Positions 46,452 through 56,951 of a DNA stretch of 64,000 nt are shown here, piece after piece. This DNA is from Mycolicibacterium rutilum (lineage in GTDB: Bacteria; Actinomycetota; Actinomycetes; Mycobacteriales; Mycobacteriaceae), in contig NZ_LT629971.1 in NCBI RefSeq assembly GCF_900108565.1, positions 2,542,001-2,606,000 of the forward strand, given 5' to 3'. The notes beneath the pieces are model-generated. The model did no database searches. It was not told where the DNA came from and worked only from the letters and a program-made list of their open reading frames with translations. Position 1 is the first letter of the stretch; every line of letters begins with the position of its first letter. The position numbers were made by a program, and so were the translations under genes.

Positions 46452-47288
46452 TTATCTGCCACTCAGCAGGAACCCGTAGCCGTGCTTGTCGATCATGTAG
46501 CGGATCGATTCGTACTGCTGTCGTCTGCGCTTCTTACCCCTGACGTCAATGTAGTGGTGTACCACCTCGATGCTGGGATCGAAATATCGCTTGACGCCGT
46601 GCTTTTCCAATCGGATCGCGAGATCCTGCGCGCCGTGGTTGCGCATCTTGGGGTCGTACCCCCCGATTGCCTTGAACACACTTGAGAAGATCAGCATATT
46701 GCCCTCGTGCAGCCAGTAGGCCTCGGCCGGGCGGGGAGGTTCGAGCACATTCGGCCACTTCTTCTCAGCCGGCTTCCCGAGAAGCCGAACCGCGCGGGTG
46801 AGCAGCGGCCGATCCTTGACTCGGTCCAGGAGCGGAGGGACCAGCGTGACAATGGTTTTCAGTGAGAACACCGGTCCGTAGTTGTACGGTTCCTGGCTGC
46901 CGTCCACCCGGCTCACCAGTCCACCAATCGCGCCGACACCACGGTCGGCATAGCGTGCGGCGACATCGCGTGCCACCGCAGCGGCCTCGGGCGTCGGCAG
47001 ATCCATGTCGGCGTCGATGAAGTGGATCAGCTCCTCATCGCCGACATGGTCGATGATCTGGTTGCGGTTGGCCGTGCAGCCTTGGTTCTGGGGGGCCCGC
47101 ACCAATCGCACGGCCCCATTGAACGAATTGACGACTTCGACGCTGTCGTCAGTTGAGCCGTCGTCGAGCACAAAGACACGGTCGTAGCCACGTTCGAGCA
47201 CCTGCGGCAGTAGGAGGCGGAGGTGATGGCCCATGTTGTAGTTCGGGATAGCCGCGACAACGGGCATGTGCTTCGTCATTGTGGGCAT
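46452..47288 (-). CDS. GT2-family glycosyltransferase
   Basis: A 278-residue GT-A fold glycosyltransferase: PVVAAIPNYNMGHHLRLLLP at the N-terminus, VFVLDDGSTDDSVEVVNSFN for nucleotide binding, the metal motif as IDADMDLPT, and the later GAQDLAIRLEKHG region in the ED/QXXRW position. It is the last gene of the ugd-ABC transporter operon, starting seven bases after the permease stop; AGGAG lies about 13 bases before the ATG chosen. A start three codons later is possible. No membrane segments are seen, so it acts in the cytoplasm, probably on the glycolipid head group or a related polysaccharide. Confidence 0.88.
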   Translation of the reverse strand: MPTMTKHMPVVAAIPNYNMGHHLRLLLPQVLERGYDRVFVLDDGSTDDSVEVVNSFNGAVRLVRAPQNQGCTANRNQIIDHVGDEELIHFIDADMDLPTPEAAAVARDVAARYADRGVGAIGGLVSRVDGSQEPYNYGPVFSLKTIVTLVPPLLDRVKDRPLLTRAVRLLGKPAEKKWPNVLEPPRPAEAYWLHEGNMLIFSSVFKAIGGYDPKMRNHGAQDLAIRLEKHGVKRYFDPSIEVVHHYIDVRGKKRRRQQYESIRYMIDKHGYGFLLSGR

Positions 47289-47295
47289 CGGGACG

Positions 47296-48093
47296 TCAAA
47301 CTCCTGTCTCGGCCGCAATTCGGTAGTTGCGGACAGCTAGCGGGACGAACACAACTGCAAAAAAGACCACCCAAGCGAGAGTCCCCAGTACAGGCCACAG
47401 GACGCCACCGCCCTCGGATAGTGCACGCATCAACTCGATCGGCGGCGACATCGGCTGGAATTGAATCAGGGGCCGTAGCCACGACGGGAACATCTCCATC
47501 GGCGCAACGCCAGAACTGCTGAACACCAATCCGATCGACGCCGTGCCCAAATAGGTGTACATGGCACTGCCGTCCGGCCCGACGGCGAGTGCCAGCGTCG
47601 TCACCACCATGGCGAACGTCATCACCATGACGACGGGAACTACGAGGTAGGGAATCAAAGCGAGCCAACTGGCCTGAAAACGTAAGCCCATGGCTATACC
47701 AATTCCAGTGATCAGCGCGGTGCTCACGACGGTCCGCGCACCCTCGGCAAGCAACCGTCCAATCAGTGCGCTGGCCCGGTGCACCGGGAACGTCCAGAAC
47801 CGGCTCAGCAGACCACAGCGCCGCTCACCTGGTATGGAGAACCCGGCACCCAACGCACCGAACATGCCGCCCGCAAGCGCGCACAGCGGAACCAAGCCGT
47901 TGAGATTGTCCGTTCCGGCAAGCCGCACAAGCGATTCGCTGACCAGAAGGTGATAGATGATCAACAGAAGAGTTGGGTAGGCCACGCTCTGGATCGGCAG
48001 CAGGGGCTCGTTGCGCCACCGAACTAGATGCCGGCGCGCGAACAACAGGCTCTCAACGACAAGAGCATTCAGGGAGGAGGTGCGCGCGGTCAT
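47296..48093 (-). CDS. ABC-2 type permease, DrrC-like
   Basis: A 265-residue ABC-2 membrane protein with about six TM segments, for example YPTLLLIIYHLLVSESLV and IPYLVVPVVMVMTFAMVVTT. The C-terminal half has the family motif SGVAPMEMFPSWLRPLIQFQ and PMSPPIELMRAL, as in DrrB/DrrC permeases. The ATG overlaps the stop of the upstream permease by four bases. Together with the next two genes it forms a complete exporter of the daunorubicin-resistance type, the same architecture as DrrABC in PDIM export. Confidence 0.9.
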   Translation of the reverse strand: MTARTSSLNALVVESLLFARRHLVRWRNEPLLPIQSVAYPTLLLIIYHLLVSESLVRLAGTDNLNGLVPLCALAGGMFGALGAGFSIPGERRCGLLSRFWTFPVHRASALIGRLLAEGARTVVSTALITGIGIAMGLRFQASWLALIPYLVVPVVMVMTFAMVVTTLALAVGPDGSAMYTYLGTASIGLVFSSSGVAPMEMFPSWLRPLIQFQPMSPPIELMRALSEGGGVLWPVLGTLAWVVFFAVVFVPLAVRNYRIAAETGV

Positions 48094-48833
48094 TCGGTCC
48101 GCCTTTGTAGCCGAAGTGCCAGTGCGCCGAAAACCACCAACATGCCGACACACCACGCCAAGGTGGCGGCCAGATTTCCCGTCACTACATCGCCGCTCGC
48201 GAACCCGCGAAGCGTCTCCGTGACCTGAGAGATCGGCTGGTGCACGACGAACGGTTGGATCCAATCCGGAAACGACTCTGCGGGAGCAACTCCCGTGGAA
48301 AGGAGAACCAAGAGCAGTTGGGGCACGAGCAGCAATTGGCTGGCTGCGTCGAGCCGCCAACCGATCGATCCGGTGGCATCGGCGCCCAACGAGAGCGCGA
48401 GCGTCAGCATCAGCGCCACAACCACGAACGCCGCGCCGTATCCGAACCCTCCTGACATCCGGAAGCCGAATACGTAAGCGACGGCGACCGCCGCGACCAA
48501 GGCCAAGAGACCCCGCAGCAGGCAGTAGAGCATGCGCGCGGCCAATGGCACTGCAGCTGAGATCGGCAGCGTCCGCAATCGCATGCCGAAGTCCGCTCGC
48601 TGGTCCTTGGCGGCGCGCTCAGCGGTCGTCATGGCGCCAAGAAGCATTGCCTGCACCACGACGGCAGGTAATACGTACTGGGCGTAACTGATGCCCCCGG
48701 TGTCTATGACATTTTGGAGCACGATCGTGAATCCGATGAAGGTAACCACCGGTGCGAGAATCGCGAACAGGATGTCCCGGTCGCGAACCGTGCTCACAAT
48801 GACCCGTTCAGTCAGCGCGACGAGCGCAGTCAT
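48090..48833 (-). CDS. ABC-2 type permease, DrrB-like
   Basis: A 247-residue ABC-2 permease with six predicted TM segments (for example FAILAPVVTFIGFTIVLQNV and GLLALVAAVAVAYVFGF). It shows the conserved C-terminal STGVAPAESFPDWIQPFVVH and HQPISQVTETLRG, paralogous to the other permease. Start and stop each overlap the flanking genes by four bases (ATGA), so the three transporter genes should be made in fixed ratio. Confidence 0.9.
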   Translation of the reverse strand: MTALVALTERVIVSTVRDRDILFAILAPVVTFIGFTIVLQNVIDTGGISYAQYVLPAVVVQAMLLGAMTTAERAAKDQRADFGMRLRTLPISAAVPLAARMLYCLLRGLLALVAAVAVAYVFGFRMSGGFGYGAAFVVVALMLTLALSLGADATGSIGWRLDAASQLLLVPQLLLVLLSTGVAPAESFPDWIQPFVVHQPISQVTETLRGFASGDVVTGNLAATLAWCVGMLVVFGALALRLQRRTE

Positions 48834-49768
48834 ACCGTTACGGTCCCGGGAGTCAAGTGCAGGAAAACCTCGTCCAGCGAAGGCTTACGTAACGAGATGT
48901 CGTGCAGCTCGATACCAAGTGTCTCAACGCGGCGCAGCATCTCGACGAGGGTGGCGACACCGTTGGGCGCAGGGACGGCGACGGTGTTGGCCGAGTAGTC
49001 GATCTCGGCATCCTCGATGTCGGCGACTGCGGCTGCCAGTTGCGGCATGTCGGCGGGATTGACCGGCGATAGCTCGCAATAGCTGTATCCGACAAGACGT
49101 TTGAGGTCGTCGGCGGTGCCGCTGGCGATGACCTGGCCACCGTCAAGGATCACGATCGAGTCGCTCAGCACGTCGGCTTCTTCTAAGTACTGCGTAGTGA
49201 GCAGGACCGTAATGTCCTGCTCCTTCAGCCCAGACACCAACGCCCACAAGTCTCGCCTGCTACGCGGGTCCAAGCCGGTCGTGGGTTCATCGAGGAATAG
49301 GACCCTGGGCTCGTCGACAAGCGCGGCGGCGATGTCGATGCGGCGGCGCATTCCGCCGGAGTAGGTGCCGACCCGGCGGTCGGCGGCATGGTTCATATCG
49401 AATTGCTCGATCAGTTCGGCGGCTCGCCGGCGCGCGTCTGCACGACGCATTCCTCGAAGGCGGCCGAAGAGCACGAGGTTTTCCCGACCAGTGAGCGCAC
49501 CGTCGAGTGCAGCCTCCTGTCCGGTGAGACCGATGCTCGCGCGCACCTTGCCGGGCTGCCGGGCGACGTCGTAGCCGGCGACCAGGGCCTGCCCGGCGGT
49601 CGGCCGCAGCAGCGTGGACAGGATCTTGACCACGGTCGTCTTGCCTGCGCCGTTGTGGCCGAGCAGGGCACACACCGACCCAGTGGGCACCTGAAAGCTG
49701 ACGTCCCGCAGCGCGGTCACGTTGCCGCTGAACGTTTTACCAACGTTGTGCAGTTCGATCGCCATCAT
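48830..49768 (-). CDS. ABC transporter ATPase, DrrA-like
   Basis: A 312-residue ATPase: Walker A LLGHNGAGKTTVVK, Q-loop GLTGQEAALDG, signature TYSGGMRRRIDIA, Walker B RVLFLDEPTTGLDP and, in the switch position, TTQYLEEADVL with Gln in place of His, a hallmark of the DrrA subfamily. A C-terminal domain of about 90 residues follows, also typical of DrrA. The ATG overlaps the ugd stop (ATGA). The exporter likely moves the lipid or glycolipid product. Confidence 0.93.
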   Translation of the reverse strand: MMAIELHNVGKTFSGNVTALRDVSFQVPTGSVCALLGHNGAGKTTVVKILSTLLRPTAGQALVAGYDVARQPGKVRASIGLTGQEAALDGALTGRENLVLFGRLRGMRRADARRRAAELIEQFDMNHAADRRVGTYSGGMRRRIDIAAALVDEPRVLFLDEPTTGLDPRSRRDLWALVSGLKEQDITVLLTTQYLEEADVLSDSIVILDGGQVIASGTADDLKRLVGYSYCELSPVNPADMPQLAAAVADIEDAEIDYSANTVAVPAPNGVATLVEMLRRVETLGIELHDISLRKPSLDEVFLHLTPGTVTV

Positions 49769-51099
49769 TCCGCCTTCGTCGCCGGCGACATCGCGCCGCG
49801 GCCGAGCGCGTAGACGTACCACCCGGCGCCGACCCAGTAGTCCCGATCGATCGCGTTGCGGGTGTCCAGCAGCCGCGGTTGCCGCACCAGCGAGCGGAAG
49901 GCCACCGGGTCGATCGCGCAGTACTCGTCCCACTCGGTCGCCAGCACGATGAGATCGACGTTGCGGCAGGCGTTTTCGACGGAGTCGCAGTACGTCAGGG
50001 TCGGGAACATCGCCTTGGCGTTCTCGATCGCGCGCGGATCGTGCACGCGGACGTCGGCACCCTTGAGGTGAAGCGCCGCAGCCACGTTCAGCGCGGGTGA
50101 GTCACGCACGTCGTCACTGTTCGGTTTGAACGCCGCACCCAGGACCGCGATGTTCTTGCCCAGGCAGTCGCCGCCGAGCATCGCGCCGGCCACCGAGACG
50201 GCCTTCTCGCGCCTGCGCACATTGATCTTGTCGACCTCGTGCAGGAACGTCAGCGAATCCGATGCGCCGAGTTCTCCGGCGCGCGCGCTGAACGCCCGGA
50301 TGTCCTTGGGCAGGCAGCCGCCGCCGAAACCGAGGCCCGCGTTGAGGAACCGCCGGCCGATGCGTTCGTCGTAACCCAGCGCGCGGCCGAGCGTGACGAC
50401 GTCGGCGTTGACCAGCTCGCAGACCTCGGCCATCGCGTTGATGAACGAGATCTTGGTCGCCAGAAAGGAGTTGGCCGCGACCTTGACCATCTCGGCGGTC
50501 GCCAGGTCGGTCGTCAGGTGCGGGGTGCCGCCCTCGATGAGGCGGCCGTACACCTGCTGCAGCGTCTTCTCGGCGTGCTCGGAGGTGACCCCGAAGATCA
50601 GCCGGTCCGGGTGCAGGGTGTCCTGAATGGCCTTGCCCTCGCGCAGGAATTCGGGGTTCCACGCCAGCTCGAGCAGGTCGCTGCCGGAGGCGGCCAGCTC
50701 GTCGGACAGCCGCTGCGCGGTGCCCACCGGGACGGTCGACTTGCCGACGACCAGACCCGGGCTGTCGGCGTGTTCGGCGATCGTGGCCACCGCGCTGTTG
50801 ACGTACCGCACGTCCGCGGCGTTGGAACCGGGCGACTGCGGGGTACCGACACACACGAAGTGGACCGCCGCACCCGAAACGGCCTGCTTCGGGTCGTGGG
50901 TGAAGTGCAGGCGGCCGGTCGTCAGGACCTCGGCGAGCATCTCCTCGAACCCGGGCTCGTAGAACGGCGATGTGCCCGACGCCAGCCGGTCGATCTTCGC
51001 CGCGTCGGTGTCGTACGCGTGCACCTCGTGTCCGAGGTGTGCCATGCACACGGCGTGAACCGCGCCGAGGTAGCCCGTGCCGACGACGCTAATTCGCAT
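49765..51099 (-). CDS. ugd: UDP-glucose 6-dehydrogenase
   Basis: A 444-residue NAD-dependent enzyme oxidising UDP-glucose to UDP-glucuronate. Rossmann start MRISVVGTGYLGAVHAVCMA, the KSTVPVGTAQRL and NPEFLREGKAI motifs, catalytic Cys in GLGFGGGCLPKDIRAFS, and the C-terminal UDP-binding GAAFKPNSDDVRDSPAL are all present. First gene of a five-gene minus-strand operon with four-base overlaps into the ABC exporter and then GT2. This points to a glucuronic acid (or xylose-type derivative) in the exported product. Only the activating enzyme GalU, 33 kb away, completes the visible pathway. Confidence 0.95.
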   Translation of the reverse strand: MRISVVGTGYLGAVHAVCMAHLGHEVHAYDTDAAKIDRLASGTSPFYEPGFEEMLAEVLTTGRLHFTHDPKQAVSGAAVHFVCVGTPQSPGSNAADVRYVNSAVATIAEHADSPGLVVGKSTVPVGTAQRLSDELAASGSDLLELAWNPEFLREGKAIQDTLHPDRLIFGVTSEHAEKTLQQVYGRLIEGGTPHLTTDLATAEMVKVAANSFLATKISFINAMAEVCELVNADVVTLGRALGYDERIGRRFLNAGLGFGGGCLPKDIRAFSARAGELGASDSLTFLHEVDKINVRRREKAVSVAGAMLGGDCLGKNIAVLGAAFKPNSDDVRDSPALNVAAALHLKGADVRVHDPRAIENAKAMFPTLTYCDSVENACRNVDLIVLATEWDEYCAIDPVAFRSLVRQPRLLDTRNAIDRDYWVGAGWYVYALGRGAMSPATKAE

Positions 51100-51267
51100 C
51101 CGATGAATCCTGCAATCTCAAATCAATGGTCCTAACGCCGGTCAGCATATGTGCCCACGGCGCAGCCGGGCAGCCGAACAGAGCTCCATCAGCGAATCCG
51201 GAAATGACGCGGACATGCCGATAAATCTGTGACTGAAAGCCTCAGCGTTTCGCGAATACCCGAGGCG

Positions 51268-51759
51268 TTACCAGGGGAACTTCGGCGGGCCGAGCTTCAG
51301 CTTCGGCGGCGGCGGCAATTGCAGCTTCGGCGCCGGGGGCAGTTGCAGCTTCGGTGGCGGGGGCAACGCGGCGGCAGCGGCTGCGCCGGCGCCGAAGTCC
51401 GGGAAGCCGATGGCCGGCGGTGCGATCGTGATGTCCGGGACCACGTCGGGCAGACCCATGCCGAACGACAACGGCACGGACACCTCGGCGAGCTTCGGCA
51501 CGTCGACGGCGCCCCAGTTCGGCGCGGGAAGCTGCTTGGCGGCGTTGATGATCTCGCACCAGTCGCCGCGGCACGGCTCGGCCGGCTTCTCCTCGCGCGG
51601 CTGCTCTTCGGCGGCGCGGTTCTCGGTGCCGGGCGCGGGCGCCGGCGCGGGGACCGGGGGTGGCGGTTCGGCGGCGGCGACCGCGCTGGAAAGAAGGAGG
51701 GCGCCGAGGCCGGCCGCGGTCGCAAGGCTTGCTTGCGCGGCGATGTGCTTGAGGCTCAC
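51268..51759 (-). CDS. Secreted proline-rich protein with PKLQLPP repeats
   Basis: A 163-residue protein with a signal peptide (VSLKHIAAQASLATAAGLGA onward, cleavage after VAAAE-like AxA). A Pro/Ala segment follows, then a middle with one Cys pair (CRGDWC), and a C-terminal tail of imperfect repeats P-P-x-P-K-L-Q/K-L ending KFPW. GTG start with GGAG seven bases upstream. I do not recognise a family; the CxxxxC middle and proline-rich ends resemble other mycobacterial exported proteins of unknown function. It lies between ugd and fadD in the same orientation. Confidence 0.78.
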   Translation of the reverse strand: MSLKHIAAQASLATAAGLGALLLSSAVAAAEPPPPVPAPAPAPGTENRAAEEQPREEKPAEPCRGDWCEIINAAKQLPAPNWGAVDVPKLAEVSVPLSFGMGLPDVVPDITIAPPAIGFPDFGAGAAAAAALPPPPKLQLPPAPKLQLPPPPKLKLGPPKFPW

Positions 51760-51978
51760 TGATTCACTCCTGCCGTAGATACGACGATCATAGGTTGCCC
51801 GCACCCAAAATGTGGCATCCATTCGGTGCGCGGATTGACTGCTCGGGAACCGCGAAAGAATTTGCGGTAACCGGCATCCGACGAGCAATCGGAACCGGTA
51901 TATGCGCTGAGTCGCCGTCCCGCACCAAATGCCGGACGACGCATACTCAGCAAATTGTTGTGCATTAACGGCACGCGC

Positions 51979-53712
51979 TCACGCGTCCAGCCGGGTGAAC
52001 TGGCCCTTGCCGTACATCTCGACGCACGTCGAGCGGCGGATCTTGCCGCTCGTGGTGATCGGGATCGACCCGGGAGCCACCAACACCAGCTCCGAGGCGG
52101 CCAGGCCGTGGTTGCGCGAGATCGCGGACGTGACATCGCCCTTGATCGACTCGAACCGCGCGCGAATCTCCTCGTCGGAGTCGCCGCGCTTCTTGAGTTC
52201 GACGATCGCCACCAGCTTCTCGCTCCGCGCATCGGACACCGCGATCGCCGCGACCCGGCCGCCGGTGATCTCGGAGATCGTCGCCTCGATGTCCTCGGGA
52301 TAGTGGTTGCGGCCGTAGACGATCAGGACGTCCTTGATGCGGCCCATGATGAACAGTTCGCCGTCGGAGACGAAGCCGAGGTCACCGGTGCGCAGCCAGC
52401 CGCTCTCCGGCAGGCCAGCCGAGGGGCTCACCAGCGTGCCGCCGAACGTCCGTGCTGTCTCCTGTGGCTTCTGCCAGTAGCCGGCGGCGACGTTCTCGCC
52501 GTGCACCCAGATCTCGCCGATCGTGGCGGCCGGGCTCTCGGTGTTGGTCTCGGGGTCGACGATGCGCACGGTCACCGACTCCGGCGTGCCGTAGCTGACC
52601 AGCGGCGTGCCCCCGGCGGCGGTGCGCCGTTCGGCGTGACCGGCCGAGAGCTTCTCGGACTCGAAGTCGACGACCAGCGGCGCGCTGCCGGGCTCACGGG
52701 TGGCCACGTACACCGTCGCCTCGGCCAGACCGTACGACGGGCGGATCGCCTTCTCGGGGAAACCGAACTTAGTGAACTTCTCGGTGAACCGCTGCAGCGT
52801 CGCGGCGTGCACGCGCTCGCTGCCGCTGATGACACCGAGCACGTCGCTCAGGTCGACCCCGGACATGTCGTCCTCGGTGGTGCGCTTGACCGCGAGCTCG
52901 AACGCGAAGTTCGGCGCCGCGGTCAGCGTGCGGCCGTGCTCGCCGAGCAGCTGGATCCAGCGGGCCGGCCGCTCCAGGAACGACAGCGGGCTCATCAACA
53001 CGCTGGGTAGGCCGCCGAGGATCGGCACGCAGACCCCGAGCAGCAGACCCATATCGTGATAGAAGGGCAGCCAGGACACCACGGCGGTGTTGGGCGGCGG
53101 GATCTTGCCGATGTCGGTGAAGTAGTCGGCGTACATCTGCTCGAAGTTGGCCGACAGGTTGCGGTTGGTGACCATGACGCCAGCCGGCTCACGCGTCGAG
53201 CCGGAGGTGTACTGCAGGTAGGCGACCTCCTGGCTGACGTCCCCGCGGATCCGCCGGATCTTCTTGTTCTCCGACTTGAGGGTGTCGACCACCACGACGG
53301 TCGGCTTGGTCTCCGTGGCCTCCGCGTACCGGGTGACGTCCTCGGCGACCGCCGACGTCGTCAGGATCACGGTGGGCGCGGTGTCACGCAGCACCGACGT
53401 GACGCGCTCGTCGTGCGCGCCCGGCTGTGGGACCGAAAGCGGCACGGCGATGAGACCGGCCTGCAATGATCCGATGAACGCCGCGATGTAGTCGAGGCTC
53501 TGCGGAGCCAGAATGACCGCGCGGTCGCCCTGTTCGCCGCAAACACTCAGCTCGGCTGCAACATTTGCGGAACGCCGATAGAGCTGGGAGTAGGTGAGCG
53601 TTTCCGGAAGCGCAGTGCCGTCGGGTGCATAGTCGATGAAAGTGAATGCCGTGTCGTTCGGTTGAAGACTGGCGCGTTCGCGCAACACGGCGGGAATGGA
53701 AGATCCCATCAT
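51979..53712 (-). CDS. fadD: Long-chain fatty acyl-AMP ligase (FAAL, FadD23/24/25 type)
   Basis: A 577-residue adenylate-forming enzyme. The P-loop is [20 protein letters not shown], followed by [12 protein letters not shown] and the GERVH-equivalent [14 protein letters not shown] that identify the FAAL subgroup. The [11 protein letters not shown] and [20 protein letters not shown] motifs and the C-terminal TSGKIRRS lysine complete it. FAALs load activated fatty acids onto partner PKSs rather than CoA, so this is the likely starter supplier for the Mas-type PKS at the other end of the locus. Two adjacent ATGs can serve as start. Confidence 0.93.
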   Translation of the reverse strand: MMGSSIPAVLRERASLQPNDTAFTFIDYAPDGTALPETLTYSQLYRRSANVAAELSVCGEQGDRAVILAPQSLDYIAAFIGSLQAGLIAVPLSVPQPGAHDERVTSVLRDTAPTVILTTSAVAEDVTRYAEATETKPTVVVVDTLKSENKKIRRIRGDVSQEVAYLQYTSGSTREPAGVMVTNRNLSANFEQMYADYFTDIGKIPPPNTAVVSWLPFYHDMGLLLGVCVPILGGLPSVLMSPLSFLERPARWIQLLGEHGRTLTAAPNFAFELAVKRTTEDDMSGVDLSDVLGVISGSERVHAATLQRFTEKFTKFGFPEKAIRPSYGLAEATVYVATREPGSAPLVVDFESEKLSAGHAERRTAAGGTPLVSYGTPESVTVRIVDPETNTESPAATIGEIWVHGENVAAGYWQKPQETARTFGGTLVSPSAGLPESGWLRTGDLGFVSDGELFIMGRIKDVLIVYGRNHYPEDIEATISEITGGRVAAIAVSDARSEKLVAIVELKKRGDSDEEIRARFESIKGDVTSAISRNHGLAASELVLVAPGSIPITTSGKIRRSTCVEMYGKGQFTRLDA

Positions 53713-55238
<1,526 letters not shown>

Positions 55239-55239
<1 letters not shown>

Positions 55240-56063
55240 TGCGGGTGCCGCTGTCGAAGGACACCCGGCTGTGCATCTCGCTGTCCGGGCGGCCGAGCAA
55301 CATCGGCACCCGATTCCACAACTATCTCTACGACCTGCTCGGCCTCGACTACATCTACAAGGCGTTCACCACGACCGACATCGCGGCCGCGATCGGCGGG
55401 GTGCGGGCGCTGGGCATCCGCGGGTGCTCGGTGTCGATGCCGTTCAAACAGGATGTGCTGGCGCTGGTCGACGAGGTGGAGCCGTCCGCGCAGGCGATCC
55501 GCGCGGTCAACACGATCGTCAACGACCTGTCGGTGCCCGGTGGCAGGCTCACCGCATCGAACACGGATTACCTTGCGGTGCAACGCCTTATCGGTGAGCA
55601 CGGGTTGCAGCCGACGCAGTCGGTGCTCGTCTACGGCAGCGGGGGAATGGCCAGCGCCGTCGCGACCGCGTTCCGCGACCTCGGTTTCGAGCGCGGCACC
55701 GTGGTCGCCAGGAACGCCGAGACGGGCCGGGCGCTCGCCGAGCGCGTGGGCTACGACTACGCCGGAGAGCCCCGCGGCGGCGACGTGCTCGTCAACGTCA
55801 CCCCGGTCGGGATGGCCGGTGCGGCCGAGGCGCGCGAGACGCCGTTTCCCGACGCGGTCATCGCCGCCGCGCACACGGTGTTCGACGTGGTGGCGATGCC
55901 GTCGGAGACGCCGCTGATCAAGGCCGCGCGGGGCGCGGGTGTTCGGGTCATCACCGGCGCCGAGGTGATCGCGCTGCAGGCTGCCGAGCAATTCGAGCGC
56001 TACACCGGCGTGCGCCCGACTGCCGAGCAGGTACTCGCCGCGTCGGCGGTGTCGCGCGCCTGA
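55239..56063 (+). CDS. Shikimate dehydrogenase-like protein
   Basis: A 274-residue AroE-superfamily protein. Shikimate-site residues are seen as LCISLSGRPSN, the catalytic Lys in VSMPFKQDVLALVDE, and Asp in ASNTDYLAVQRL; the Rossmann loop is VYGSGGMASAV. The MPFK variant and the SLSGRPSN start resemble the HI0607/SdhL subgroup rather than the biosynthetic AroE, so the natural substrate may differ from shikimate. ATG overlaps the pat stop. Confidence 0.88.
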
Positions 56064-56759
56064 TCAGGGCGTGATCTTGGTCTGTTCGTCGATGACGGAC
56101 GTGGCGTCCATCAGCGCGCCCATCTGATCCTCGGTGCCGTCGGCGTTGAGCTGCAGCACGTACAGCGCGTCCTGGCCCGGGATCACGACGGTCTTCTGCG
56201 CGATAGCGCGCTTGGCGCCGTCCTTGTTGTAGCTGCCGCCCAGTTGGACTGCGTCGAAGCCGCCGAGCTTGGACGGGCTGCCGGACCTGGCGCCGTCATA
56301 GCCGGGCAGGTTCTGGATCTCACCGGGCGCGAACTCCAGGATCTTGGCAGGGTCGACGTTGCCGGTCAGCTTCGACACCAGGGCGATGATCGTCGGGGGG
56401 TTCTGCGCCCACTGCGGATCCTCGGAAACGATGGCGCCGTAGGCCCATTCGGGGGTGGCCGGGCCGGCGTCGCGCCACCCCGGCGGGAACGGCAGGTCGA
56501 TCGTCGGTGCACCGGGATCGCCGCGCTTGACCGGAGCCTCCTGGATGCCGTTCTCGCGGATGTAGTCGACGATCGTGTACTGCGGTCCGGCCGCCTGCGC
56601 CGAGGTCGGGGACGCTGCCGACGTGCTGGCGGCGGCCGCCGACGTCGTCTCCTCCGACGACGTCGCTTCGCTGGTGTCGCTCGATCCGCAGCCGGCGAGC
56701 CCGACACCGAGTGCGACGGCCGCAACGGCGAGCACGCCGGCCCTCATCGAACTGCTCAT
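56064..56759 (-). CDS. LpqN/LpqT-family lipoprotein
   Basis: A 231-residue lipoprotein: signal peptide from MSSSMRAGVLAVAAVALGVG to the lipobox LAGC, a low-complexity Ser/Thr/Ala/Glu linker (about 30 residues), then an LpqN-type domain with FPPGWRDAGPATPEWAYGAI. LpqN proteins bind mycolate-type lipids and envelope enzymes in M. tuberculosis. Start chosen at the ATG with GGGAG five bases upstream; longer in-frame starts lack a ribosome site. Convergent with the SDH-like gene, whose stop is adjacent. Confidence 0.88.
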   Translation of the reverse strand: MSSSMRAGVLAVAAVALGVGLAGCGSSDTSEATSSEETTSAAAASTSAASPTSAQAAGPQYTIVDYIRENGIQEAPVKRGDPGAPTIDLPFPPGWRDAGPATPEWAYGAIVSEDPQWAQNPPTIIALVSKLTGNVDPAKILEFAPGEIQNLPGYDGARSGSPSKLGGFDAVQLGGSYNKDGAKRAIAQKTVVIPGQDALYVLQLNADGTEDQMGALMDATSVIDEQTKITP

Positions 56760-56951
56760 TGGGTCTCCCATCGGTTCATCGCGCCGGCGGTCGCGGCGGC
56801 CCCCGATGCGGCAAACTAGCTCATTTGCTGCCGCGATGGCGGGCGTTTCGCCGCCAAGAGCCGTCACCTGTTACAAACTTGGAGTGGATCGCGGGGACGG
56901 GCGGGATTTCGGGCTTGCTCAGCGACGGCGTCGAGGGATGAGGGGTGCGCC

